A DNA stretch of 64,000 nucleotides from Hippopus hippopus. Taxonomy: Eukaryota; Mollusca; Bivalvia; Cardiida; Cardiidae. Numbering within the stretch: the first letter of the stretch is position 1; each line of letters begins with the position of its first letter. This document shows, piece by piece, positions 34,601 through 39,700 of the stretch. The notes below the pieces were generated by a model. The model was given only the letters and a program-made list of their open reading frames with translations, had not been told where the DNA came from and did not search any database. Where the stretch lies: contig OX328097.1 in the NCBI GenBank assembly GCA_946811185.2, positions 58,185,063-58,249,062 on the forward strand. The letters run 5' to 3'. A program made the translations under genes and the position numbers.

Positions 34601-34769
34601 AGGCCATTGTGCCGCCCACCATTCCACCTCCAAGGATGACAACATCTGCATTTTGTGTATTGGTGTCATCACTTGTATGGTAAAGCCTCATTGAACATCT
34701 GTGTAATAACCTGGACTGGCTTATCGAGGAAACACATTGTGAGCATCTTCTTAGTAAATTTCTGGCCAT
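227..34769 (-). CDS. COQ6: COQ6, ubiquinone biosynthesis monooxygenase (gene span)
   Basis: Flavin-dependent monooxygenase that hydroxylates the aromatic ring of the coenzyme Q precursor on the matrix side of the mitochondrial inner membrane. Exons found, in transcript order: 34769-34592, 29111-28980, 23772-23714, 22122-21865, 20427-20320, 16756-16697, 13534-13427, (one missing), 5031-4908, 2370-2255, 1526-1360 and a tentative 256-227. Phases fit at every junction except that the seventh-to-eighth gap needs an exon of 3n+1 bases. Located exons total 1340 nt; about 67 more would give about 468 residues, the length I recall for human COQ6. Seen directly: an Arg/Ser-rich N-terminus like a mitochondrial presequence, the Rossmann motif [30 protein letters not shown], and the second FAD motif [18 protein letters not shown]. 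Introns are swollen by transposons. It is head-to-head with FAM161. Confidence 0.93.
365..614. repeat. MITE with CCATGCTCTGG-AAAAGGGGG ends
   Basis: Begins GAACCATGCTCTGGCAAAAG and ends with the inverted form (CCCCCTTTTCACAGAG, GCAAGGCTC). The interior contains a decayed GCGCAGGCTGAC segment. No ORF. Uninterrupted, so it shows the empty site of the MITE insertion at 20923. Confidence 0.75.
1360..1526 (-). CDS. COQ6: COQ6 exon 11
   Basis: 167 bp; acceptor TTTTATAG, donor GTAACT. Encodes [20 protein letters not shown] and [20 protein letters not shown], the C-terminal helices of COQ6, ending LTSLK at phase 0 just before the expected C-terminus. Confidence 0.94.
1559..1765 (-). repeat. TTAA MITE, decayed
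   Basis: TTAACTTTGTATCAAACAAT at the left; long arm and core recognisable with many changes. Starts 33 bp upstream of the COQ6 exon 11 acceptor (1526). Confidence 0.65.
2255..2370 (-). CDS. COQ6: COQ6 exon 10, FAD-binding motif
   Basis: 116 bp; acceptor TCTCTAG, donor GTATTT. Encodes [18 protein letters not shown], the diagnostic motif that binds the flavin phosphate and ribityl chain in UbiH/UbiF/COQ6 enzymes, then [14 protein letters not shown]. The leading G completes the Gly codon begun in the previous exon. Confidence 0.95.
2440..2730 (+). repeat. tRNA-derived SINE-like repeat
   Basis: A B-box-like GGTTTGAATCC near 2478 and an A-box-like stretch before it, then a tail ending AATGCCATTAAACACC. 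The same body recurs at 23041-23345, and the head at about 62160-62290. Confidence 0.55.
2931..3132. repeat. Chimera of two TTAA-flanked MITE families
   Basis: Left half from TTAACTCTTTCAGCAC to GATCCAAGATCAGGCTGCAG belongs to the family described at 49859; right half from AATGTTTTCAGAAGC to GTGGTAAAGGGTTAA belongs to the abundant MITE. Confidence 0.6.
3350..3810 (+). repeat. TTAA MITE core fragment (3350-3445) and full copy (3584-3810)
   Basis: The first is a short arm and shortened core; the second is complete from TTAACCCATTACCACACAAT to the decayed right end. A (GAAT)n run lies between them at about 3451-3476. Confidence 0.75.
3817..4083. other. Intronic sequence, nothing recognised
   Basis: AT-rich COQ6 intron sequence with no ORF or repeat that I recognise. 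Confidence 0.5.
4084..4312 (-). repeat. TTAA MITE, full copy
   Basis: TTAA at both ends, long arm first, palindromic core almost intact around 4215-4250. Confidence 0.88.
4400..4774. repeat. TTAA MITE long-arm fragment (4400-4520) and full copy (4549-4774)
   Basis: The fragment ends TTCTGGTAAAGTG. The full copy has TTAA at 4549 and 4771, long arm first, with a decayed core. COQ6 exon 9 lies 134 bp further on. Confidence 0.75.
4908..5031 (-). CDS. COQ6: COQ6 exon 9 (eighth one located)
   Basis: 124 bp; acceptor TTGTTTCAG, donor GTAATT. Encodes [28 protein letters not shown] and RVALIG, the strand before the second FAD motif. It needs one base from the preceding exon, which is how the missing exon was inferred. 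Numbered 9 on the assumption that exactly one exon is missing. Confidence 0.93.
5067..5355 (-). repeat. TTAA MITE full copy plus adjoining fragment
   Basis: Copy at 5067-5294 ends TGTGGTAAAGGGTTAA; a second left end follows directly (5303-5355) and is cut off by the pearl-like element at 5362. The first copy starts 35 bp upstream of the COQ6 exon 9 acceptor. Confidence 0.75.
5362..6679. mobile_element. Pearl/Helentron-like element (AACAAGAGG ... hairpin-CTAA)
   Basis: Starts AACAAGAGGGCCAAGATGGCCC with a GGGCC hairpin and GCTCACCTGA; ends with a hairpin around GAGCAC/GTGCTC, then TCAGGTGAGCTAA. The interior has two to three related units of about 190-330 bp, each with AAAAGGGTCACCCA and GTTGCCATGGCAAC. 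A poly-C run at 5971-5986. The 3' hairpin followed by CTAA fits the CTRR end of Helitrons; such tandem-cored elements are known from bivalves as pearl. Confidence 0.7.
6707..6934 (-). repeat. TTAA MITE, full copy
   Basis: TTAA ends; long arm with AAACTGAAAGCATTTG; core complete except a few changes. Confidence 0.85.
7024..7252 (+). repeat. TTAA MITE, reference copy
   Basis: Well preserved and useful as the type copy. TTAA, then short arm (CCCTTTTCCACACAATCCCG ...AGAAAGAAGCC), then a palindrome of about 66 bp from GAAAACATTGTGGGAAAAGG through GCTGGTAACCAGC to the complement, then the long arm (TCGTCTGCAAATGCTTTCAA ... TTGGTAAAGAG) and TTAA. The TIR CCCTTTACC and TTAA duplication fit the piggyBac superfamily. 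Orientation is given by the centre: GGTAACC when the short arm is first (plus), GGTTACC when the long arm is first. Confidence 0.92.
7393..7618 (-). repeat. TTAA MITE, full copy
   Basis: TTAACTCTTTACCAAACAAC to GTTAAAAGGTTAA; core intact around GCTGGTTACCAGC. Confidence 0.88.
7851..8072 (-). repeat. TTAA MITE, decayed ends
   Basis: Core intact (GCTGGTAACCAGC) but both ends have lost TTAA; the arm order is long then short. Confidence 0.75.
8672..8884 (-). pseudogene. Zinc-finger (PHD-like) C-terminal remnant of a transposase
   Basis: An open minus-strand stretch ending at TAG 8672-8674 reads [20 protein letters not shown], then [13 protein letters not shown] and, at the end, FVCCDCK. The cysteine spacing (CxxC, CxxC, YxxC, CxxC) is that of a PHD finger in which the usual His is Tyr. 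From knowledge of the family, some pogo/Tigger-type transposases of invertebrates end in such a finger. The rest of the gene is not visible, so the assignment is inference. Confidence 0.5.
8932..9885. mobile_element. Pearl/Helentron-like element with tandem ~145-bp core
   Basis: Begins AACAAGAGGGCCATGATGG, then GCTCACCTGAG; ends GAGCACTTTGTGCTCAGG, TGAACTAA. Five or so units of about 145 bp, each with GACAAACATTCTGACC, GTGGCCTCTAGAG, ACACAAGGTTTTTCTAAG and TGACCTAGTTTTTGACC. Inserted in the GAGCAATG element. Confidence 0.8.
10652..10905 (-). repeat. TTAA MITE fragments
   Basis: TTAACATTTTACCACATAAA at 10652, then a long-arm copy from about 10755 to 10905 with a broken core. A-rich tract at 10618-10640. 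Confidence 0.6.
11014..11435 (-). repeat. Run of three TTAA MITEs sharing TTAA
   Basis: Full copy 11014-11242, half copy (core and short arm) 11242-11338 and left part 11335-11435, all in the same orientation and joined at single TTAA motifs. Confidence 0.8.
11433..12599. mobile_element. Pearl-like element, 5'-truncated, with a nested repeat
   Basis: Same ~145-bp units as 8932-9885 but more decayed; the 3' hairpin and GGTGAGCTAA are kept at 12589-12599, the 5' end is not visible. Interrupted at about 11558-11875 by another repeat. Confidence 0.65.
11558..11875. repeat. Short interspersed repeat with CCCCCGC and TGTCCG tracts, nested
   Basis: Runs from ATACCCCCGCAAAACGAATG through a run of CTGTCTGTCCGT-type words to GGGGTATTAAGTCAC. 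The interrupted core unit resumes on the far side, with CTAATT on the left and CTAGTT on the right as a possible target duplication. Confidence 0.55.
12600..13090. other. Intronic sequence without recognised repeat
   Basis: COQ6 intron. Holds the palindrome GTCACGTGAC near 12736 (an E-box type CACGTG) and three TGACGT words (12904-12955), which resemble CRE half-sites; no gene seen. Confidence 0.4.
13091..13400. repeat. Foldback element (13251-13400) with a decayed half copy
   Basis: ATAGATGGTTGGTGTCTTG on the left is complemented by AAGACACCAACCATCTAT on the right, and GTTTATCGGGC by GCCCGATAAAC, around a GCC-TTC-GG centre. The segment 13091-13165 repeats the left arm (GACGGTTGGTGTCTTGG). 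Lies 27 bp beyond the COQ6 exon 7 donor. Confidence 0.8.
13427..13534 (-). CDS. COQ6: COQ6 exon 7
   Basis: 36 codons, phase 0 to 0. Encodes [17 protein letters not shown] and ends [12 protein letters not shown], matching LSD..SLVWST and EEKFVDAVNSAF of the human protein. Acceptor CTTGTAG, donor GTAAGA. The following exon (about 22 residues) was not found in the 8.4-kb intron down to 5031. Confidence 0.92.
13768..16160. mobile_element. Pearl-like element carrying a higher-order satellite
   Basis: Begins AACAAGAGCGGC with ATACGCCCGTC; ends with a CCCGTC/GACGGG hairpin and CATAT, so subterminal parts are complementary. Between them (about 14040-16090) are roughly 12-13 monomers of about 162 bp (hallmarks GATGACAAAGTTAT, CCGGACAAGC, GCACTGCACTCC). 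Monomer types recur in order every four units. The element lies inside a TTAA MITE, whose halves are at 13663-13767 and 16161-16275. Confidence 0.75.
14040..16090. repeat. Tandem satellite, ~162-bp monomers in a ~647-bp higher-order unit
   Basis: The monomer variant with CACTTCCAAATA-TGCAACAAATAAGC recurs at 14393, 15039 and 15686, steps of 646 and 647 bp, while the other three variants hold fixed places in between. Adjacent monomers are more different from each other than monomers four apart. Confidence 0.8.
16697..16756 (-). CDS. COQ6: COQ6 exon 6
   Basis: 20 codons only ([20 protein letters not shown]), a hallmark of the family. Acceptor TTTTCAG, donor GTAAAT. A TTAA MITE starts 26 bp upstream of the acceptor (at 16782), so the branch point of this intron may lie at or in the MITE edge. 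Confidence 0.93.
16782..17538. repeat. Run of four TTAA MITEs joined at shared TTAA
   Basis: Copies 16782-17007, 17004-17224 (strongly decayed), 17221-17380 (truncated) and 17377-17538 (arms only) follow without spacer; each junction is one TTAA. Confidence 0.75.
17540..18060. repeat. TTTATTTCATG foldback element
   Basis: 17868-18058 is a near-perfect inverted repeat: GAAAGATCGAAATTTATTTC and TGAACATCATTGGTAATATT are answered by GAAATAAATTTTGATCTTTC and AATATTACCGATGATGTTCA around CTGCACCA. The preceding 17540-17860 begins with GCTTTATTTCATGCTTTTCG and repeats the same words inversely at 17860-17880, so it is probably a related copy. Confidence 0.7.
18061..19059. other. COQ6 intron sequence with two possible short exons
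   Basis: No repeat recognised. On the minus strand, 18396-18271 reads [20 protein letters not shown] ... KASAGK before GTAAAT, and 18156-18119 (after TTGAACAG) reads [13 protein letters not shown] before GTAACT. They are not part of COQ6 as known, whose flanking exons join directly. 18400-19059 holds nothing recognised. Confidence 0.3.
19065..20218. mobile_element. CAGGG-terminus DNA transposon, 1154 bp, TSD TTATG
   Basis: Inverted termini CAGGGTTCGACATTAA at both ends, flanked by the perfect 5-bp duplication TTATG (19060-19064, 20219-20223). The termini resemble hAT ends, though 5-bp duplications are a minority type. The subterminal parts repeat ACTAGACC and GGCTAG words. An ORF of 98 codons at 19114-19410 (plus) shows no known motif. 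Lies in a COQ6 intron. Confidence 0.85.
20320..20427 (-). CDS. COQ6: COQ6 exon 5
   Basis: 36 codons, phase 0 to 0. Begins [14 protein letters not shown], the GADG-type motif of the UbiH/COQ6 family (here GSDG, a Ser in place of Ala), followed by [12 protein letters not shown]. Acceptor CTTCCAG, donor GTAAAG. Confidence 0.93.
20441..20495. repeat. (GAAT)n-like microsatellite
   Basis: Imperfect run of GAATGAAT and ATGAATCA words, directly upstream of the COQ6 exon 5 acceptor (20427). Confidence 0.85.
20898..21384. repeat. CCATGCTCTGG-type MITE, split by a TTAA MITE
   Basis: Same family as 365-614: GAGCCATGCTTTGGCAAAAG at the left and CCCCTTTTCACAGTGCATAG at the right. A complete TTAA MITE occupies 20923-21151. 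Confidence 0.8.
20923..21151 (+). repeat. TTAA MITE, full copy nested in another MITE
   Basis: TTAA at 20923-20926 and 21148-21151; the flanks join to the uninterrupted order seen at 388-400, so the target TTAA was duplicated exactly once. Confidence 0.92.
21865..22122 (-). CDS. COQ6: COQ6 exon 4
   Basis: 86 codons, phase 0 to 0, acceptor CTTGTAG and donor GTAAGT. Encodes [12 protein letters not shown], then [19 protein letters not shown] and a substrate-domain stretch ending INTKLL. A long ORF that runs past the donor into the intron is an artefact of read-through. Confidence 0.94.
22161..22545. repeat. TTAA MITE full copy (22161-22389) and fragment (22400-22545)
   Basis: The full copy (long arm first) begins 39 bp upstream of the COQ6 exon 4 acceptor (22122). 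The fragment has a decayed core with AGAACATTCCAGCGG. Confidence 0.8.
22555..22622. repeat. (GA)n microsatellite
   Basis: 68 bases of almost pure GA with two GGG interruptions; ORFs read through it are artefacts. Confidence 0.97.
22640..22868 (-). repeat. TTAA MITE, full copy
   Basis: TTAA ends at 22640 and 22865, long arm first, core with several changes (GCTGGTTAGCAG). Confidence 0.82.
23041..23345 (+). repeat. tRNA-derived SINE-like repeat
   Basis: Same family as 2440-2730: head with CAGTTCGGAATCCCCAGC, middle with GTACACTGGCTGG, tail GTTGAGTATAGCATTAACACC. Confidence 0.55.
23407..23634 (+). repeat. TTAA MITE, full copy
   Basis: Core intact; ends decayed to TTGA and GTCG. It ends 80 bp from COQ6 exon 3. 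Confidence 0.85.
23714..23772 (-). CDS. COQ6: COQ6 exon 3
   Basis: 59 bp, so short that it has no long ORF. It reads [19 protein letters not shown] between acceptor TTTAAG and donor GTAATA, and matches the family segment that precedes MQVWD. Phase 1 in, phase 0 out, consistent with exons 2 and 4. Confidence 0.9.
24236..24458. repeat. CCATGCTCTGG-type MITE
   Basis: AAGCCATGCTCTGTGAAAAG on the left and CCCTCTTTTGACAGAGCATG, GCTC on the right. The internal GACTCAGGTCAGCC lies near the left end, so it is inverted relative to 365-614. Confidence 0.75.
24536..25138. mobile_element. Pearl-like element, GCTCCACTGGC subfamily
   Basis: Begins AACTAGAGGCGCTTGAGCGCC, then ATCGCTCCACAGGC; ends GGCCTTCGGCC, AGTGGAGCTAA. 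Contains GTTGCCATGGCAAC (24913-24926) and a (GGAC)n run at about 25051-25091. Confidence 0.7.
25288..26743. mobile_element. Pearl/Helentron-like element with tandem ~145-bp core, MITE-interrupted
   Basis: Begins ACAAGAGGGCCACGATGGCC then GCTCACCTGAG; ends GAGCACTTTGTGC, TCAGGTGAGCTAA. Seven units of about 145 bp like those at 8932. A TTAA MITE (26418-26646) splits the last unit at GTGGCC. Confidence 0.8.
26418..26646 (+). repeat. TTAA MITE nested in a pearl-like element
   Basis: Interrupts the unit that elsewhere reads GTGGCCTCTAGAGCGTACAC. Core intact; right end decayed to TCAA. Confidence 0.9.
26773..28738. mobile_element. CAGGG-terminus DNA transposon, 1966 bp, TSD GATTA
   Basis: Left end CAGGGTTCAAGTTT, right end read inwards CAGGGTTGCGAATTCC, flanked by GATTA (26768-26772 and 28739-28743). 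It contains the GAGCAATG element at 27590-28601. An 87-codon minus-strand ORF (27321-27584) of unknown nature lies in its left part. The right flank is immediately a MITE end. Confidence 0.75.
27590..28601. mobile_element. Element with GAGCAATG termini, 1012 bp, nested
   Basis: Flanked by TA on both sides. Left end GAGCAATGTAGGGTATTGTC; the right end read inwards is GAGCAACATCGGGTATTATC, a clear inverted repeat. Internal tracts GTCGAT/ATCGAC recur. No ORF. It sits inside the CAGGG element 26773-28738. Confidence 0.8.
28741..28818 (-). repeat. TTAA MITE, end fragment
   Basis: TTAACC then core edge and short arm to GGTAAGGGTTGA; directly adjoins the CAGGG element. Confidence 0.7.
28980..29111 (-). 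CDS. COQ6: COQ6 exon 2
   Basis: 132 bp, phase 1 in and out, acceptor TTCATTCAG and donor GTAAGA. Encodes [12 protein letters not shown] (the end of the Rossmann beta2 strand with the ribose-binding Glu) and [14 protein letters not shown], matching the conserved serine-proline segment of COQ6. Confidence 0.93.
29434..30520. mobile_element. Pearl-like element, GCTCCACTGGC subfamily
   Basis: Begins AACAGGAGGGCCATGATGGCC then TCGCTCCACTGGC; ends GGCCTTTGGCCAGTGGAGC, TAA. About four core units of about 155 bp with CTAGATAAAGCCACATGC and ACCCCTGGGGTGGGG. Contains GTTGCCATGGCAAC (30292-30305). Confidence 0.75.
31062..33093. mobile_element. CAGGG-terminus DNA transposon, 2032 bp, TSD CACCA
   Basis: Left end CAGGGTCCAAAAATTTCC, right end read inwards CAGGGTCAAAAGAATCC, flanked by CACCA (31057-31061 and 33094-33098). 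Subterminal ACTTGTC/CTCGTC words recur at both ends. A TTAA MITE (32161-32381) and a MITE fragment lie inside. No transposase seen. Confidence 0.8.
32161..32485 (-). repeat. TTAA MITE decayed copy (32161-32381) and fragment (32399-32485)
   Basis: TTAACCCATTACCATACGAC at the left, TCAATCATTAAGAGCAATTT in place of the core centre. Nested in the CACCA-flanked element. Confidence 0.65.
33395..33515 (+). repeat. TTAA MITE fragment
   Basis: Core remnant GGAAAAGGATAAAATACTGA followed by part of the long arm and CATCTGGTAAGCACTTAA. Confidence 0.5.
33516..34591. other. COQ6 intron 1, promoter-proximal part
   Basis: No repeat recognised except poly-T at 34109-34121. A plus-strand ORF at 33926-34246 has no recognisable features and is probably chance. 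Contains the CTCF-like motif. Confidence 0.4.
33801..33816 (-). promoter_or_regulatory. CTCF-like motif
   Basis: Read on the minus strand, CTGCTAGAGGGCGC agrees with the bilaterian CTCF core CCASYAGRKGGCRS at 12 of 14 positions. It lies in COQ6 intron 1, about 1 kb from the shared promoter. A single motif match. Confidence 0.35.
34592..34769 (-). CDS. COQ6: COQ6 exon 1
   Basis: Starts at ATG 34769. The first about 33 residues contain seven Arg, many Ser and no acidic residue, as expected for a mitochondrial targeting peptide. They are followed by a beta strand and the FAD-binding glycine motif ([16 protein letters not shown]). The donor GTATAA follows 34592 and leaves phase 1, which joins to exon 2 to complete a Gly codon. 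Confidence 0.95.
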
Positions 34770-34990
34770 ATTTCTGATAGAGTTACGTCCCTTGACAACA
34801 GGGCCGAGGTTATATTACAAACTCTTATTAATAAAATAAAAAGATGCAAACTTTTGATAAGAGAAAAGCCAGAAAAGTTCTTTTGGGATTTTACTTTGGG
34901 CTGTTTCAAAAATTTTCAAATTATGTACTTTTCTATATTTGAGCTAGCACCTGTTATTTACTCCGTACCTTTACATAGTTTGGTACCAAC
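34770..34990. promoter_or_regulatory. Putative bidirectional promoter, COQ6/FAM161
   Basis: 221 bp separate the COQ6 ATG (minus strand) from the FAM161 ATG (plus strand), so both 5' UTRs and the core promoter must lie here or overlap the genes. No repeat, TATA box at a usual position or CpG-rich block is seen; the stretch is AT-rich. A weak minus-strand match to an RFX X-box (RYYNYY, one base, RRNRAC) lies near 34783-34797, of interest because FAM161 is a ciliary gene, but one loose match is not evidence of function. Confidence 0.65.
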
Positions 34991-36761
34991 ATGGCAACAA
35001 TGGCAACAACCAGCCACGGTCTGTCAGTTTTGACAAATGCAAGCGTAAAGCCACCGTTAAATCCTAAAACAGGACTTTCAAACTCTTTGCATGAAAGACG
35101 AGGTCCAGACTTTTGCAGGCTTTCTGGAATTTACTATGACGATTATGATGAAAGAGGGGAAGTACACCGAGAAATTTTAGACTCTAAGCAGAAATTTGCA
35201 ACTATTGACGATCCAGCGTCAATCATTCAGCTAGGTAAATTGTCTGATGAAGAATTCTATCAAAAACTGCTCGAACTTAAAAATGAACAGCGTAAAATAC
35301 TGCAAAAGTGTGAACAAATTTATATAGAGAAATGTAATGGAGAAATAACACCGACATTTTCTGGGAGAAAGAGTGATCGACTTATAAATGGAGAATCATC
35401 ACAATCAGTTAAAGCTGATAGATTTAGAAATTCAACAGTTATTGATGATGATGGTGTTATGGTCTCATCTACAACAAACAATCCTGAACCTGTCAGATCG
35501 GATTCGCCTATTGCCCATGAACGCGGATCATCACCTCCACCTCCTTTTAAGAAATCACAGCATGATTCATATTATTCTAAGCCACCAACAGGGAAATCTC
35601 AGACATTCTACACATCAAAGTCTCTTTTCTCACCATTCACAGATAAGCAACGTCCAAGTTCAGCCCCAATACCTCATAGACAATCTTGGTCTATCGATGA
35701 TCTTCGTTACACTGACATTGGTTTGAGTCATTCGTTTCAAGACAGTGATGATGACTACATACCAGATGATACAGTATCTGAACCCTATAGGTCTAGAGAT
35801 ATTTCTAAAACTATGAGCAGAATTGAAGATATGTGGCATGACTTTTCAATTGAAGATTATGCACCCAGAAGAAGCCAAACTCAAAGAATACAGTCCACAA
35901 CAGAACCACGCAGGGAAAAGAAGAAAGATGAAAAATGGAGGCACAGATTGACAATTCCTGAACCATTTACTATGACACTTAGGGAAGAAAAGAGAGAGAA
36001 GAATAAGTCTAAAACTCAGCTTGAATTTGAGGTGAAACAGCTGGAGAAAGAAATGGAAGAAGAGGAGGAATGTAAAAAGAAATTCAAGGCAAGGCCAGTA
36101 CCAGCCCATGTGTATCTGCCCTTGTATGATGAAATCTATGAAAAACAAGAAGAGAGGAGGAGGCAAACGAGACAGATGAGTGCAGAACTTCTCAAGTCAC
36201 AAGAGAAACCATTCTCCTTTATGAAAAGGGAGGAAGACCGTAAAATACACAAAAGATTTGATAGAGACAGTAATCTAGAGCCAGTGAAAGTCACTTCTGA
36301 AACTCCATCATTTAAAGCCAAGCCAGTGCCAAAATATATTTTTGATAACTCTGTAGATGATAAGCTCATGGAGGAAGAGGAATATCGTAAGATTCGCATG
36401 AAGATGAGGTCAGAGGAACTCATGAGAACTGCCTCCTTACCGCCAAGTATGGCAGCTAGAGAAAAGGCTAAAGAACAAGAAATCAGGGAACAGAAACTTA
36501 AAAGTAAGCGGAAAGGAAAGAAGAGTGCTAGACTTAGAATTAACCATGAAGTACCAAATTATGATGCATTGTACCTTCAGTTTCAGAAAGAGTTACGACG
36601 CAGAAAAGGACAAAGGGAAGCTACAGTGGCCCAGCCTTTTAGACTATCAGCAAGGGGAGAAACAGTGGAGAAAATCAAGAAAGATATTGAAAGAGATGAA
36701 GATACTCTCAAAGAAAATCGATGGCCATATAAATTATCCAGGAAGAAGAATGTAAACTTAG
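34991..36761 (+). CDS. FAM161A: FAM161 exon 1
   Basis: 1771 bp without an intron. The ATG at 34991 is the first in frame after the promoter gap; a second Met is codon 4. The true exon ends at the donor GTAAAT after 36761 (phase 1). The frame stays open into the intron to 37033, where it encodes a Phe/Tyr-rich stretch that is intronic, not protein. Confidence 0.93.
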
Positions 36762-39700
36762 GTAAATTTATGTTTGTTTTATTTATATGTATTTTTTTTA
36801 TGTTTTTTTATTTATATGTATTTTTTTATGTGTTTTTTTATTTACATGTATTTATTTTTATGTTTTTTTTATTTGTAATGTATATAAATTTATATGCACT
36901 GTCAAAGTTTTATGTCTTACTGTTCCATGCACAAGATTATTTGATTTGGGAAATAGTGCAGATCAAGAAGAAAAACAGGCTGCCTAAATTATACAGTCAG
37001 GCCTTGGGTCTACACTGGCCCTGTGCACTATGAAAAAGTTATACCAGTTATATACAGTCATAAAAATTGCAAATTTTTTTTTCTTCGACTGGACATATAG
37101 AACTTTGTGTGAGGCTAAAAGGGTTAACAGGCTTCAGTTTTATTGTAAAGGTCTTTAACCTTTGACCAAACAATCCAAAATTTTGACAGTCCTGATGAAG
37201 ATGTCTAATGAAAACATTTTAGGAGAAGGAGAAAATATTGGTGACCAGTATTTTCTCCTTTTCCCACATTTTCTCCCATGTTTGAAATAAATCATATCAT
37301 TTTAGCCATACTTAATTTGTCGTCTGCTCTCAATTTGGGCAAGTCTGAAGTTTTGTTGTCTGGGAAAGGGTTAGACAGAAATTGTTGTAGTCACCCAGAA
37401 GTATGTCATATAAGCCTTTAACTCTTTCCCACACAACATAAATGTAGACTTGTCCAAATTGAAAGCATTTGCAGACAACAATTTTAAAGTGGTTCACATG
37501 ATGGAATCCTTCTATGATCCAGTAGAAAACATAGTGGAAAAAGGAGAAAATGCTGGTAACTAGCATTTTCTCCTTTTCCCACATTGTTTTCAAAAGGCTT
37601 CTTTCTCAGGGTCGTTAAAAGTCGGATTGTGTGGTAAAGGGTTAAGACTTGACTCTTGAATTGCTGTTCTTTAGAAGTTTTGTGTTCTTGTTACCTGCAG
37701 GTGGTGCAGTAGTTTGTCCAAAACCAGTGCAAGATTATCAGCTGAGCCACAATCCTTTCTTGCCTTCTAAATAAATGATGAATCTTGAGAATCTTACAGA
37801 ATCTTATGAGCATTTTGCATAATTATAAACTCCTCAAAGTAATCAGTCTTTCTATCTCATATATTACATGTAAGATCTATTGTCACTTGTAAATGTACAT
37901 GTATTTCTAATTTTTTTCTAGGGCATATTTCAATGTCTCTGGATTCTCTTCCTTCAAAGTCCACTCGATCTACAGATGTCAGGAACAAAAAAGTCAGGTA
38001 CTGGTTATGCCTTATTAGTTTCAGATTTTTCTTAATAGAAAATATTTGCAGATGACCTTTCATATTATGGCTGAAATGATGACATTTTTGTTAGTGATAG
38101 AAAACATTGTTGGAAAATGTGACAACACTGGTTACCAGCATTTTCTCGTTTTCCCTCCATGTTTTCAAGGACCCCAATCTCATACTTGTTAAACTTTGAA
38201 TTATTTGGTAAAAAGTTACAAGGTACCGGTACTAGAAAAACCAAAAGATTAAAGCAGCAGGTTGCCTAATACCAAGTTAGTTGATTCTTGCATTCTGTCA
38301 CACTTTTGTGATATTTGGTTTAATTATCCCTTGTCGAAGGTGGAGGGATATAGTTTTTGCATTGTACGTCTGTCCGCCAATCCATCTGAACAGATATTTT
38401 CTAGAATCCTTGACAAAAATTGATGAAACTTCTTACATGTGTTCCTTATTATATTCCGCCGATACTTTTTTTTTTTGTGATGTTGTTTAATGACATGTCA
38501 TGGAAAAAGGGGGCTTAATGTGTAGTTTCATTATGGAACAATATCTCTTTAAGTACAGGACAGATTTTTATGAAACTTCATACTTTATTGTTTATCATAA
38601 GCTACAGACAAAAATTCTTTGTTTTATTTATTGAAATGCCATGTCATGGAAAAAGGGGGCTTATTGTATTATTTAATCATGGACCAATAACAAAGCGGCC
38701 ACATGTACTTGCAAAACACAATACCTCTTATATGTTTCTATCATAGAAGGTCTTTTTTGGCGGAGGAAATCATTTCAACAAAATAACTTGTCAATTTCTT
38801 AGTGCTGAAAACATTTGTTTTTACCCTTTACCATACAATTTGATGTTCTAATGACCCATACAAAAAAGCTTTTGAAAAAATTGTTGGAAATGTTGGTATC
38901 CAGCATTTTGTCCTTTTTCCAACAGTATTTTCTACTTTTGTAAAAAATAAATCCCACCACTTCATACAAATTTCATTTGTTATTTTCTTTTCAAGGACAA
39001 GCCTACAACAAATAACAGATAGAGAAAGACAGGAGATTGAAGAAGACAGAAGAAGGCGTGTTAGAGAAATGAGATTGAGGCGAGAGATAGCAGAAAGGAT
39101 GCCTAAAGAAACTCCAAGAGAAACACCCATGGAAAAGAAGAAGAAAGTTAGGTATGAAAGAGCTTGATTTCTTTCATGACCTTCTTAAGTGGGCGCTTAT
39201 ATTGAAACTCGATCTCTGTTGAAGGCTGAAAATACAATTCACTGAAAGTGTTACTGATTTAATTACAGAAAGGGGTGGTATAGATCCCAGATGAGACAGG
39301 ACATTCTGTGCAGTATAATCTTGATCTATGCCATCTGCAAAAACTTCTGTTTTTGCCTATGGTGCTGAAAGTGTTAAGCCTTTACCAAACAGTCCAGAGT
39401 GTTAACAAGGAAGAAGGCTTTTGAAAACGTTGTAGGTAGAGGAGAAAATGCTTATGACCAGCATTTTCTCCTTCTACCACATTGTTTTATGCCCTTTTAA
39501 TGGCAGACACCATCATCCAATTCACATTCAGTTTATTGTCTGCAATCATTTTTTAATATGGTACAGTCTAAAATTTTGCAGTTATGCAGCCGGTGAATTT
39601 GGAAACAGGTTTGTAAACTGTTGATAATTTACATTGAGAAGAAATATATGAATATATTGTGAACACATTGTAGCAAAAGGGCTAAACACATATTACTGAT

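Noticed and set aside
36762..37033. Continuation of the FAM161 exon 1 reading frame to 37033
   Set aside because: A good GTAAAT donor at 36762 joins in phase to exon 2; the extension is a T-rich minisatellite encoding Phe/Tyr repeats.
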